Shown piece after piece: positions 10,168-20,975 of a stretch of 64,000 bases of DNA. A model generated the notes under the pieces. It saw only the letters and a program-made list of their open reading frames with translations. It was not told where the DNA came from and searched no databases. Each line of letters opens with the position of its first letter. The stretch's first letter is position 1. The position numbers and the translations under genes are program-made. This DNA comes from Palaemon carinicauda (taxonomy: Eukaryota > Arthropoda > Malacostraca > Decapoda > Palaemonidae), in assembly GCF_036898095.1 (NCBI RefSeq), contig NC_090766.1, positions 39,577,493-39,641,492 on the forward strand, written 5' to 3'.

Positions 10168-11175
10168 AACGAACTTGAAGAGAAGTCTGACGCGGACGAG
10201 CCTTTAGTGGAGGTTTCTGAGAATGAGGAAGAGAAACTTTATCAACATGCTGTTGACCTTCGGAAATTTATGTTGATTCTTACAGAAGTTTTCCCTGATC
10301 ATTTTACCCCTGTGGCCCCTCGTTCCCCTCCATCGGAGTTTATCTTAGGTAAAACAACCAAGGTGCCGGTGTATACTTAGATGGTCCTTTCACTGTCTTC
10401 TAAACGGGCCTTAAAGTTAATGGGTTCCTGGATGGACTCTAAGCGAACTCTTGGTAAATCGGCCTTTGCCTTTCCTCCCACAAAATTAGCCTCTAAATCT
10501 AGTGTGTAGTACGAGACTGGTGAAGTGCTGGGCTTGGGATTTCCCTCCTCTGCCCAGGTGAATTTCTCAAGTTTGGTAGATTCGTTTCGTCATCTAGCCT
10601 TAAGGAAGACAAAGGTTTGGTGGTCTATGACGGAGTTCGATCATTTACTTAAGGGTCTGTTCAGGGCCTTTGAAGTACTTAATTACCTAGACTGGTCTTT
10701 GGGAGCTTTGAGCAAGAGGGTCTCGGATATGAAGGACACGGACACTAGTGGCCTTGTGCATTTGATGTCCTGCTTAGACAAAGGTGTGAGGGATGGCTTG
10801 AATGAGTTAGCTGCCTTGTTCACAGCTGGAATCCTCAAGAAAAGGGCCACGATGTGCTCTTTTCTCTCAGCAGGAGTTTCTCCCTACCAGAAAACGGAGC
10901 TACTATTTGTTCCTTTGTATACCACCTTATTTCCACAAGAGTTGGTGGGGGAAGTTGCCACTGCTCTCACTCAGAAGGCCATGCATGATTTGGTGACCAA
11001 TACGGCGAGGAAAGTTTTGCCTTCCACTTTTGCTACGCGGAAACCTAAGGAAGTCTCTACTGGTATGCAACCTTCTCAGCCCTTTCGTGGGAAACCCTCC
11101 GGAAGGGGCTCTTTCAAACCGGACGGAAGGAAGCCTAGGAGCAGAGGAAACAAAACCGGCCGAGGTAGAGTCTGA
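10168..11175 (+). pseudogene. DIRS 1 gag, C-terminal part
   Basis: One phase can be read from 10168 to the stop at 11173-11175, broken by TAG at 10378-10380 and TAG at 10507-10509. An acidic start (ELEEKSDADEP, ENEEEKL) leads to a helical region with WSMTEFDHLLKGLFRAFEVL, which looks like a capsid-type fold, and then to a basic Gly/Arg-rich tail (GKPSGRGSFK, GNKTGRGRV) that likely binds nucleic acid. The longest uninterrupted part is 10525-11175, 216 codons. An RT-bearing frame follows after a run of 12 G near 11200. Confidence 0.7.
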
Positions 11176-11251
11176 CTGCCCTATCCTTCAGACAGCAGTG
11201 GGGGGGGGGGGCAGGTTGATTCACTTCTGGAAGACCTGGGAGAGGAATTGA

Positions 11252-13060
11252 GCGGATACCTGGTCCGTCCAAGTGTTAAAGGAGGGTTACAAGATCCCCT
11301 TCCTAGCTATTCCTCCTTTGGTCTCAGATCCAGTGGATCTTTCGCTCAAGTACAGAGAGAGTCTGAAGAAGCAAGCCATGCGTCTCCAGATGCTTCTTTT
11401 ACTAGAAAAGCAAGTAGTATAGTAAGTCCAGGATGTAACATCTCCGGGGTTTTACAACCGCATTTTCTTAGTCCCCAAGATTTCCGGGGAGTGGAGGCCG
11501 GTTCTGGACGTAAGTGTTCTGAATGGTTACGTCCAGAATTCGACGTTTACGATGGAAACTCAGAAGACGGTTCTGGCGGTGGTGAGGAAAGACGATTGGA
11601 TGGTCTCAATAGACCTCCAAGACGCCTATTTCCATATTCCAATTCATCCCAGCTGCAGACGTTATCTGAGGTTCATGGACGGAAACAAGGTCTTCCGATT
11701 CAGGGCTCTTTGCTTCGGACTATGCATGGCTCCTCTATTATTTACGAAGATCATGCTGAATGTAGCGAGCATGCTGCATTCGAGGGGAATCAGGGTCTCT
11801 CTGTACCTGGACGATTGGCTGATAAAAGCCTCCTCAGCCGATCGCTGTCTGAAGGACCTGAAAATAACTCTGGGCCTCCTGGTGAGCTCGAAAAAATCGC
11901 AACTGACTCCATCCCAGGAGATTCTTTATTTGGGGATGGAGATTCACAGTCGGATTTTTCGGGCTTTTCCGTCGCCTGTAAGAATACAGTCAGCTCTCCA
12001 AAAAGTCCCAAACTTTCCTGAAGAAGGAACTCTGTTCCATAAGAGATTGGATGAGCCTTCTGGGCACACTCTCCTCACTAGAGAAGTTCGTACTCTGGGG
12101 ATGTTGCATTTGCGTCCCCTTCAGTTTCATCTCAATCGCCATTGGAAAAAAGGGGACAGCCTAGACAGGGATTACATTCCCATCAAGACCTCCATCAAGT
12201 CACGTCTTCAATGGTGGGACAACGAGCACAGACTGAAGGAAGGGTTGTCGTTATATCAGAAGAGCCCAGATCTCGTGTTGTGTTCCGACGCCTCAAACTT
12301 GGGGTGGGGAGCTACTTTGGGGAAGGAGGAGCTTTCGGGGGCTTGGACAGTGGAACAAACAACTCTCCACATCAACCAAAAGGAGCTTTTGGCAATTCAT
12401 CTGGCCCTCAGAGGCTTCGAGAAGCAGACCAGAGGCAAGGTAGTCCAAATCAATGTGGACAGCACTACAGATCTTGCCTATATTGCAAAGCAAGGCAGGA
12501 CCCACTCTTGGACTTTGTACGAGATAGCGAGACCTCTTCTCATTTGGGCAGAGCAAAGGAAAGTGACACTTTTGATTCGGTTTATTCAAGGGGTCAACAA
12601 TGTGAGTGCAGACAGACTCGGCAGGAGGGGTCAAGTTCTCCCCACAGAATGGATTTTACACCGAGACGTCTGCAAAAGTCTGTGGCGTTTATGGGGTCGT
12701 CCTCTCGTGGATCTCTTTGCAACCGCAAAGACGAAGAGACTGGAGTGTTACTGCTCTCCGGTGCCAGATCCCGAAGCCTTTCACATAGACGCCTTTCTTA
12801 TGAACTGGTCTCACATGGAGGTTTATGCTTTCGCCCCATTCAAGATCCTTTACCAAGTGATACAGAAGTTCGTATCCCACGAAGAAACCAGGATGCAGGG
12901 TGCCTCTTATAGACCCGTTCTGGCCGTCAAGAAGCTGGTTTCCAGAGGTACTGGAATGGATGGTAGATATCCCGAGAAGCCTTCCCTTGAGACCAGATCT
13001 TCTCAGACAACCTCACTTGGCCCGAAACCATCTAAACCTCCGAGCTCTACGTCTGACAGC
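11252..13060 (+). pseudogene. DIRS 1 reverse transcriptase / RNase H
   Basis: Visible RT blocks are FLVPK, EWRPVLDVSVLNGYV, WMVSIDLQDAYFHIPI (first catalytic Asp) and YLDDWL at 11804-11821 (the YxDD box). RNase H follows with CSDASNLGWGA (Asp codon 12287-12289), the INQKELLAI Glu and the VSADRLGR region. A conserved DIRS-type segment LVDLFATAKT, then PDPEAFHIDAF comes next. Two tandem in-frame stops (TAG 11420-11422, TAA 11423-11425) interrupt the start of RT, and a one-base indel in a GGG near 12897 moves the expected WPSRSWFPEVLEW segment to another frame. The protein would copy the element RNA into DNA if intact; this copy cannot. Confidence 0.85.
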
Positions 13061-14107
13061 CTTCAGACTATCGAAAAACTCGCTAGAGCTAGAGGATTTT
13101 CGAAGAAGGCAGCCAAGGCTATTGCGAGATCAAGGAGATCGTCCACCATCAAGGTGTATCAGTCCAAGTGGGAGTTGTTCAGAGAGTGGTGTATGGCTAA
13201 CACGATTTCTTCATCTAGTACATCTCTAACCCAGATAGCGGATTTTTTCATTGACCTTAAGAATAAACATAACTTCTCGTCATCTACAATTAAAGGTTAC
13301 AGGAGTATGTTGACTAAGGTTTTTAGACACAGGAACTTAAACCTCTCCAATAATAAGGATCTACAGGACTTGCTTAGGTCTTTTGATACCACCAAGAAAA
13401 TTCAATCAGCTCCCCTTGCCTGGAATTTGGATGTGGTGCTGAAAGTTCTCATGGGTGACAGATTTGAGCCTTTGCACTCGGCTTCTTTTAAGGATTTAAC
13501 CTTGAAAACTTTGTTTCTGGTTAGCCTAGCCACCACTAAAAAAGTAATTTAAGTTCACACATTTAGCAGGAACATTGGTTTTCGGGATGGAAAAGCCATT
13601 TGTTCTTTACAACTGGGGTTTTTGGCTGAAAATGAAAATCCTACTCGGCCTTGGCCCAAATCCTTCGAGATCCCTAACCTTTATGATGTGGTGGGAGATG
13701 AGTTGGAGAGGGTACTCTGTCCAGTAAGAGCATTATGGCTGTATGTGGACAGAACGAAGAATCTGAGAGGCGACTCAGACGCTTTGTGGTGTGCAGTCCG
13801 AAACCCTTCACTGCCCATGTCAAAGAATGCCTTGTCTTTCTTCATTAGATTGTTAATTCGAGAGGCTCACGCTCAGTGTGATGAAGCGGATCAGAGGCTT
13901 CTCAAAGTAAATACACATGAAGTCAGAGCGGTAGCAACTTCAGTAGCTTTTAAAAAGAATCTTTCTCTACAAAGTTTGATGGATACGACATTTTGGAGAA
14001 GTAAGTCAGTTTTCGCATCACATTATTTGAAACTTGTTCAAACGCTTTATAAGGACTGTTATACTTTGGGTCCTTTCGTTGCAGCGAATGCGATAGTAGG
14101 TGAATGA
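13061..14107 (+). pseudogene. DIRS 1 tyrosine recombinase, broken
   Basis: The N-terminal SAM-like core-binding part is readable (STIKVYQSKWELFREWC, then the STIKGYRSML region). The catalytic part contains HEVR (13916-13927), Trp (13994-13996) and the nucleophile Tyr in SHYL (codon 14024-14026). The first catalytic arginine is missing: the place that reads GARVSEI in DIRS 2 reads TTKKVI followed by a stop here, with Lys codon 13541-13543 and TAA 13550-13552. Reading continues in the same phase after the stop to 14107. In the family this enzyme integrates the circular DNA copy. Confidence 0.85.
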
Positions 14108-14493
14108 TCTACCACTACGTTCCCTTTTCCTAATACCCCTTTTCTATCTCTTGGAACTCGTAAGTTATGGTTGTTTGTGGAGGCTGGTCGTCAGCCTTCC
14201 GCAATCTTTGGTTTGGTCAGGTGGTCAATTTGTTCCTAGAGTGCACCCGGAACAAGGGTATTAGTTGAGGTCCTGTCATGTTATAGGTGTTTGTACCGTT
14301 TGGCAGCTTCTAGAGATCATCAGCCCCGAGTGGATCACTGGATCTCCTAAGGATAGCGGACGAAATGAGGCAGAGTACCTTTGCTGTCAGCTTCCTTATC
14401 AGGTGAGAACTGCTTAAGTTTGGTATTTTTTGTAATGCTTAAGAGAACTTTCAATATGTAGCTGTCTCTGACCCGCCACCAAGGGGTGTCAAT

Positions 14494-14588
14494 CAGCTCT
14501 TATATAACCAGCGGGTAAGTTTTATATTTAAAAATGATATTTTCATAATAAAATAAATTTTTGAATATACTTACCCGCTGGTTATATA
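14494..14588 (+). repeat. Internal complementary region (ICR) of DIRS 1
   Basis: The left half (CTCTTATATAACCAGCGGGT and on to the AAAA near 14533) is the reverse complement of the outermost left end of the element. The right half (ATGATATTTTCATAATAAAA and on to CCCGCTGGTTATATAA) is the reverse complement of the outermost right end. In DIRS elements this region acts as the template that joins the ends during circle formation. Confidence 0.9.
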
Positions 14589-14653
14589 AATTTAACTCCC
14601 ACCCTCCTCCCCTCTAGAGACTACCTATGGTATTGCTATGAGGCTTGGAAGAA

Positions 14654-14829
14654 CTGAGTGGCTGGGTGTAGTTCCACCTGTGGTACCGCTACGGCGCTGT
14701 TGTACACCTTCCATATCTACGATAGTGTGAGATTTTGAATTTCTGCCACGGCGTCAGGAGACTTGAGCTCTTATATAACCAGCGGGTAAGTATATTAAAA
14801 AATTTATTTTATTATGAAAATATCATTTC
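14654..14829 (-). repeat. Right inverted terminal repeat of DIRS 1
   Basis: Inverted match of 5342-5504, with an outer extension of about 40 bp (ending GAAAATATCATTT) that is matched only by the ICR. An unequal right extension is a known feature of DIRS elements. Confidence 0.9.
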
Positions 14830-14852
14830 TACTGCCGCCCCCCTCCCCCCCC

Positions 14853-14870
14853 CACACACACACACACACA
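14853..14870. repeat. (CA)n microsatellite
   Basis: About nine CA units after a C-rich run, directly outside the right end of DIRS 1. Confidence 0.95.
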
Positions 14871-15409
14871 TTGTGGATACGAATGCCTAGTTGGATTCTG
14901 TTGTTGAAATGTAGGTAAGCAAAAAGTGCTGAAACATAATGGATTCTTATGTTTTTAGTCTAAACAATCCCAGTCCTTCAGAATTAGTAACTATAGATTT
15001 TTACAACTCATATTATTCAGTGCTTTTGGTTTAATATGCCCATTGCCCTGCTACAGTTCTGACATGCCTTTTGTGCTCCTGACTGGCATGAGCTTTTACA
15101 TTTGTGACTGGTATTATTACCAACCTTTCCATAATCAGTTGTTACAAACAGGCATACGAGTATGTGCCGATGTTGTGGAACTTCTGTCAAACCATATACC
15201 CAGAGCACTTACAGATTTCTGATATGACAAATATTGTAGTTGAATACATAGTTGTCCTTATTCGGATACAAACCTTTGATCTATAATAGGAGTATGGTTT
15301 TAGTAAATTGGAAACTCTGCTGTTAAAATTTATAACTGGGGTCTCAGTAGTTACAGGCGGGTAGCAATCAAGATTCACCCTCTGTCACTTTGACTACGGC
15401 TGCTAAGTA
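14871..15409. other. AT-rich DNA without recognised features
   Basis: Only short overlapping frames on both strands (15017-15208, 15104-15286, 15187-15378), none with a recognisable domain. Confidence 0.6.
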
Positions 15410-15478
15410 GTACAGACTGGCGAAATCTAACGGAAGCCCTTTGCGTCATGAGGCGTAGTAGTAGTTGATGATGATGAC
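15410..15478 (+). mobile_element. LINE 3' end fragment
   Basis: The + strand reads DWRNLTEALCVMRRSSS then stop, followed by TGATGATGATGA. The same protein tail (LTKALCVNRRRR type) is seen on the minus strand at 35340-35694. It resembles the C-terminus of RTE-like non-LTR retrotransposons with a short simple-repeat tail. Confidence 0.65.
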
Positions 15479-15512
15479 TCTTGGTGTGACAAAACTTGAA
15501 GGCCGCAGGATA

Positions 15513-15628
15513 GCTTATCCCAGAAGGATGCTGGGCTGCTTATCCCAGAAGGATGCTGGGCTGCTTATCCCAGAAGGATGCTGGGTAGCTTAGCCCAGAA
15601 GGATGCTGGGTAGCTTAGCCCAGAAGGC
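15513..15628. repeat. 25 bp tandem repeat, 4.6 copies
   Basis: Units contain CCCAGAAGGATGCTGGG and repeat exactly every 25 bp; the later copies change TATCCC to TAGCCC. Degenerate traces (CCCAGAA, GGCTGC) continue to about 15850. Confidence 0.9.
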
Positions 15629-16910
15629 CAACATATAACATAGCCCCTAAATTTATCAGAGTAGAAAAGGCCACAATGTAGCAATGGAGCCCATATGTCT
15701 ATCATCGCCCAGAAAGCTTCAAGGTAGCAGTAGAGCTTGGAGGGCCCTTGGGTAACGATAGAACCCAGGATCTCTCATGGCTGCCAGGTAAGAAAGGAGG
15801 CCAAAGCACCGCTGGGTAATATAGTACAGAAGGCTGCTATGTAGGGGAGCCCATAGGGATGCAATCCTTCAAAGTAGCAGAATAATGGAACCTTCTCTCT
15901 CTTGTAGTCAAAGTACTACTCTGGATCAAATTTGAGAAATTAAGGTGGGAAGCTTTTACTTATACATAGAGATATGTAAAGTATTGAGCAATAATAACAA
16001 ACCACAAGCTACTCGTCGGCTTTTCTAGGAGCAAAAATGTTTTGTCAGTGGTTTGTTTGATAATAGTTTAGATTGTAATTTACAGTAGACTGAAGAAAAC
16101 TTATCTAAACTTTGAAATATGACTTGCAGAAAAACAATGGTTGCTTTTCTTTAATTTTTCTTACTGTTCACTCAGTCCATATTCTATTCTTGGTTAAGTT
16201 TTAAAAGTGAGAATCTTCGTTTTGTGTCGATCTGGAAAAATTTATTTTTGAACCAAAGTAGTATTCTATGAGGTGAAAAGAGTTTTTTTACGATAGATAT
16301 TTTGTGACACTGAATTATAAGGAATGCAAATGAATGACTGACTTTGACTAGATTGTTATCATGAATTTGTCATTTATTTATACATATTGAAATATAAAAG
16401 GCTACATTAACATTTAATTTCAATTTTATATTGGTGAAACTAACTTCTCTCGTGTAATTTTAGTAAATTCAATATATTTCTTTTCAGCCTGGTGAAACCT
16501 GTTTTTATAGTGTCAACATCGAAATGTAATAATCAGAGTTGATGAAAGTTTTTATTGAGGCCAATGGAGTTTTAACATCAAATTTGTACCTGAAGATTAA
16601 CATTGAAGGAGACCATATGAGTAAAAGAGAGGAATATTGGGTGGAAGGTTAGAAACTTTATTAAAACAGGTTCAAGACTTTGCTAAACTTCAGGAATTTC
16701 TTTAATAAACCTTGAACTGTACTTTTAACTAAAGGCGTGACACACCATAAAAGGGGTTCATAAAACCTTGAAATAGGCTTTGAATTATGTGAAAACCTAT
16801 AGTCACTTTCACTCAAGGTTTTTATCTTAAATAAATAAATATGTGAAAACAAAAAGGAGATCTTAAGGTATTTTTAGGTTATCCATAAATGGAAACTTGT
16901 TCCTGTACTA
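15629..16910. other. AT-rich DNA, possible exon start at 16488
   Basis: Apart from a polypyrimidine tract and CAG at 16476-16487 (possible 3' splice site) nothing is recognised. A donor-like GTAAAA occurs at 16621, but it is weak. Confidence 0.35.
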
Positions 16911-16944
16911 ACAAACCTGTAGGTATAAATACCTACAGGTTTGT
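16911..16944. repeat. Perfect 34 bp palindrome
   Basis: ACAAACCTGTAGGTAT and ATACCTACAGGTTTGT are separated by 2 bp. The right side continues TTAGTTAGGAAAAATA, resembling the ends of the MITE at 4198-4452, so this may be a collapsed or fold-back relative. Confidence 0.9.
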
Positions 16945-18639
16945 ATTAGTTAGGAAAAATAAAAAATATTTCCAAATGTGTCATATGTGAAGCCTAGGGG
17001 CCTACTATTTAGAAGTTATAAATACTCTAATAATTTCAACATTGATATGCATTTTACGGAATCTTCATCTTTCAGGAATGCTGTCACAAGTGAAGAATCC
17101 TATGCTGTTATTTTAAAAGACACGACTAGTAGTAGGCCTACACCATACCAAGTCTATCCTATTTTAAACGGTATTGGTGGGTTGGAAAGCAGCCAGACCA
17201 ACATCTGGCAGACAAACTGTGAAAGTCAGTCCACACAACTTAGTAAATACTTAGGTTCCATATCCTTTTTTTGGCTGTTGAAATTATATATAAGAGTAGG
17301 GTAATTGAAGGTTAGGACTTTGGTAAGAATATAATATGCAAGTATGACTTAGCAGAAGCATAACCTCTGGCATGGAATTTGGAAAAGGAAAAAAGATTAT
17401 TAGATTTTTGACAAGGAAAAAGTCTATATAGTTTTTTTAATGAGAATTTTTTTTTTTATTTCTATAAGTCCTTTATATATATTTATGCAAATGTATCCCG
17501 TCCAGTAGGGAACCCTTTCTGACCTGGGTACATATTCATTTACTTTTTCTTCAAAACATTCAGAGGAAGCTATTTACTCTAGTATTTCATATTAATTCCA
17601 ATATTTTTTTTTGTAACTCCAAAAAATATATCGGTTTTCTTATATAATATAGGATATTCGTAAATAAATGTTTGCTGCATGACTGAGGTATGTTCTTTTT
17701 ATTGTTTAGTCTGCTTGTTTATATTATTACTAATCTTATATATATGATTATGCTGAAAGATGCATAACTTGTCAGAGATAATAACTAAATACTCCAACAG
17801 TGTAAAATTTTAGGACTCTAGTAGCCTACATGTGTGAATGGGGAGCAATATATTTGGAACCGAGGGTAGGGGCTCACCACTGGTAAGTAACTGATCCCAA
17901 AATATAATGATGTCCTTACCAGTGGTGAAGAAAATTACCACTAAAAGTCCATGATAATACATAATACAGTGTATTCAATCAATCTTTCATTATTAATATT
18001 ATCATTTGCTAAGCTACAACGCTAGATGGGAAAGCAGGATTTTATAAGCCCAGGGGCCCCAGAAGGGAAAATAGCACATTGAGGAAAGGAAAACTTTGAA
18101 CCCAGTTTCTTAACGTGAAAATTTGAAGAAAAAATTCTACTTTTTAATGGTAATATGGCAAAATATTGGCATGGATCGAGTATAAGATGGAATGGAGGTT
18201 GATGTGAGAGTAATCATCGGGGTAGACTACACTCCTGCTCTAGGGAGCTTATTCTATCCCATAAAAGGGCACAGCATTTGTCAAATTAACTTGGCTAGTG
18301 GCTTTCCTCTGTGACCTTATTGGGTCACCTGATGGTACCGGTGTAATACATAGTGGCCTACAGACTGCTGTCGGCTTGAGTCTTGGCTTGGTTGGCTTTA
18401 CAGGAGGAATAATCCTAAGTAAGCTTGAAACTGACAATTCTCTCGTTCAGATCATTGACATCGGGAGTACTAAGTGGTATTGAAAGTACAATGTTTGGGG
18501 CTACTCACATTGGCGGGTATGGGTTGGCTTGAGTGTAATAGCATTCTCAACTGCTGATGATTCCATCGTACTCTTAATCAGTCACTGTTTGAACCAAATA
18601 CATACTATTTTTCAAACCAGAAAACATGCGTTTATATGC
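16945..18639. other. AT-rich DNA without a supported gene
   Basis: Contains a frame of 108 codons at 16978-17304 with no recognisable domain, T-rich tracts, and an inverted repeat at 17874-17887 / 17915-17928 (TCACCACTGGTAAG and its complement, 27 nt loop). From about 18170 the sequence may belong to the decayed LTR retrotransposon downstream, but I cannot align it confidently. Confidence 0.5.
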
Positions 18640-19276
18640 TTACTTTTATCATTGTGGAATCGCACACAAGATAAAGGTTCCCGTGGTTTTTCCACAATGT
18701 CAAAGATATGGATCAATGGATTGGCATACAATTGTTTATAATCTGAATTGGCTGTCTCAACAGTTCATAGACTAAATTATCATGAATGTCAACACGTCTT
18801 GGTCTGGGTGGCATGTTGTTGCCCCTGATATTACGTGGTTAAACCTCATCTTACTTGGGCATCTCCCAGAGGTTTAGTATTGCGATGTTAATGCCAGACT
18901 TAGAGATAGGACACTTCCTGATAATGTTTACAATACCTACAGTCCACTCAGCAAAACAGTTTAACTTTGGGTACTTTGGGCTTGAAGTGATGTCTTTATG
19001 TAACAATCACAAACTAACTACTAGAAATTAGTACCGATGTATTGTGGACCATTATCTGATACAAGGTTGGCGGTTTTTATAAGATATCAGTGATTTGAAG
19101 AGTTTGGCTACTAAGGCAGAGGTGGTGTATCCCAACTCATTAACTACAGTAAGTTTAGTGAGGTAATCAGCAATAAGTAGGCAATTCTTTTCATTTACTT
19201 GGAACAGGTTGGATCCAAGTTTGGGGGGGGGGGGGGCATAATGCGGGTGGCACATGTTGGTGAAGGGTTTCTTCAT
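18640..19276 (-). pseudogene. Ty3/gypsy integrase fragment, decayed
   Basis: On the minus strand an open frame of 74 codons (19276 to 19052) includes GSNLFQVNEKNCLLIADYLT and the following KLTVVNEL, matching the start of the integrase core with its first catalytic Asp in IADY. Past a stop the reading SDNGPQYIG (rc of 19034-19060) follows, the second catalytic Asp. Then, after more stops, NHVISGATTCHPDQDV (rc of about 18795-18850) matches the region downstream of the core. Several stops and frame changes show it is dead. No LTRs could be assigned. Gag, protease and RT are not seen. Confidence 0.7.
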
Positions 19277-19589
19277 CTAGCTGCTCTAAGAAATCTACTT
19301 GGAGCCATACACTGAAAGATCACAAAGTATGTCTTGTATGACCGATTCTGTCTGACATGTTGGTAGCACCTTTCTTTTTACACATATCGTGGGTTTGGCA
19401 TAATTCAGTTCAAACTTTATTTCTATTTCATGCAGAGTGAATTTATTTCCATCAAATTCCATAAAAAAGGTGAATTGGAGAAAATGCCATCACGGCAGTC
19501 ACTGGTGTTTGAGGATGTTGGGAAAACTTTCTAGTAAGCAAGGTTTAAAACTTTTCTAGTAAGTCCTCAAGTGCTGTGAAAGTATTTTG

Positions 19590-19660
19590 GGTTCCATCAC
19601 ATATTTGACTGTCCTTGCCTTACACCATCTCGGGTTCGACCCCAAAGTGAGATATACATA
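19590..19660 (+). other. tRNA-like B box, possible SINE remnant
   Basis: GTCCTTGCCTTACACC followed by CGGGTTCGACCCC (19631-19643) carries a perfect B-box core, but no complete tRNA cloverleaf can be drawn. Likely the head of a tRNA-derived SINE. Confidence 0.3.
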
Positions 19661-20399
19661 TTTATATTTCTTGCTCTTTTGGAAGCATCCTTGCCTTTAA
19701 ATCAAGTCATTGGGTCAATTTCAGTATTAGGAAGAAGTTTACTTGAATATTAAGTGATTGTTTACCGATTCCATCATATCCTTTGAGAAGGGATGATTTA
19801 AATAAAGTTACTTGTCATTGATGGGGGTGGTGTAGGAAGTATAGAAAATCTCATTGGTATGGATGGTCTATAGTTCCCAAGGTAACTAGGTATTGTCTTT
19901 ATTACCTTATTTCTAACTATTGTTGTATCCTCTTTTAGCTCGGATGACAGTGCCTTGCCTTTAAAAGTTAAGAGTTCGATGTGGATGTGAGGTAAAGATT
20001 TATTTACAAATAAATTCTGACAAGACTTACGAAGAAGATAATGATCACAGTGAAACAAAAGTAATTTCTTTTAGGAGAAACAAAGATTTTATATAAAATG
20101 TCAAGTATCCAAGTTTGTCTCAAATTCTTTGTACACTTAGAGAATTTTCATAAACACTGGAAAGTGTATATCCCCTACTACTGTAATTAGAATATTTCCA
20201 GTTCTAAGAATTTAAAAGAAACGGATATTTTAAGGCTGACAAGGCCTTAAAATGTTAATATTTCAATGGTATTTTCGCTCGGTTTGTGTGTCGCTGATCT
20301 AGATAAGTTTTTATTTATATATTAAAAAGTCATTTATATATTTGATTTTGACTGGTAAAAAAGGTAGTGTAAATATATTAATTTTAATATATTTTTCAG
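19661..20399. other. AT-rich, intron-like DNA
   Basis: Minus-strand frames at 19798-20058 and 20311-20493 have no recognised domain. It ends in a T-rich tract and CAG at 20391-20399. Confidence 0.5.
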
Positions 20400-20479
20400 A
20401 CTGGGCAATGCATATTGGTATGAAATGTTGTGTAAGGAAGTCTTCCAGGAAGATCAAAGTAAAATAAAGGCAACATGAG
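20400..20479 (+). other. Splice-bounded segment (possible exon)
   Basis: Preceded by AATATATTTTTCAG and followed by GTAAGC after GAG: consensus acceptor and donor 80 bp apart. No long open frame spans it. It is one of several such segments on this strand. Confidence 0.3.
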
Positions 20480-20799
20480 GTAAGCTTTTCCAATACTAAG
20501 TTTTGATAATAAGGTACTCTGTGATTTGGAGAGGATACGTAGGCTAAAACAACAGGTAAAACATGAAACTTGGTATAAATAGAGCCACCTTCTGTTAATT
20601 TAAAAAAAAAAAAATGACATAAGAGTCTTTGAACTTTGCTTTAACTGGGCAGTAAAGCCTTTTTAATGTTGACCACTTTGTTCAGTCTTTTTAGGTAACA
20701 ATGTTATATGTCCAAAGTTTACATTTGGTGGCATTTTAACGCAGTTGTCAGTTAGTTTCTGCATCAATCAATAGTTAAAGTTGTCTTATTTTAGTTCCT

Positions 20800-20975
20800 A
20801 TTTCATCTGAAGAGATGCTCGTCAGTACGTCAGTTGGGCTAGACCAACCCCTATGAATAACCACTTAAATAACCTCTGTAGTAAACAGCTTAAACTCTCA
20901 GGCAGAGGCAGGACTTGATCTGCTGCTAATGTGAATGCAGGGCTTGCATGTTACCACGGTACTAGAGAAGTACTT
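20800..20975 (-). mobile_element. Possible second SINE, minus strand
   Basis: Reverse-complemented, the stretch reads CCGTGGTAACATGCAAGCCC, then further along CAGATCAAGTCCTGCC, with spacing like A and B boxes of a tRNA-derived head. Degenerate. Confidence 0.35.

Larger units (their letters stand above)
5342..14829 (+). mobile_element. DIRS-like retrotransposon 1 (decayed, with nested insertions)
   Basis: The element is bounded by inverted terminal repeats (5342-5504 and 14654-14829) and has an internal complementary region at 14494-14588 whose halves copy the outermost left and right ends. This is the signature of DIRS-type elements, which integrate with a tyrosine recombinase and make no target duplication. 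The order is gag (5716-11175, interrupted at 7338-10167), RT/RNase H (11252-13060), tyrosine recombinase (13061-14107). Without the inserted block it is about 6.7 kb. Multiple stops, indels and a changed catalytic arginine show it is dead. Confidence 0.9.

Noticed and set aside
11248..12021. 257-codon frame overlapping DIRS 1 RT, and others at 12142-12912 and 12900-13229
   Set aside because: The first two are shadows of RT in another phase. The third contains displaced RT-end sequence and is described under the indel.
18249..18483. Small frames on both strands upstream of the integrase fragment
   Set aside because: A resemblance to retroelement protease-like sequence was considered but too few residues agree.
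19625..19645. Functional tRNA gene
   Set aside because: Only the B box is convincing; no acceptor or anticodon stem can be formed.
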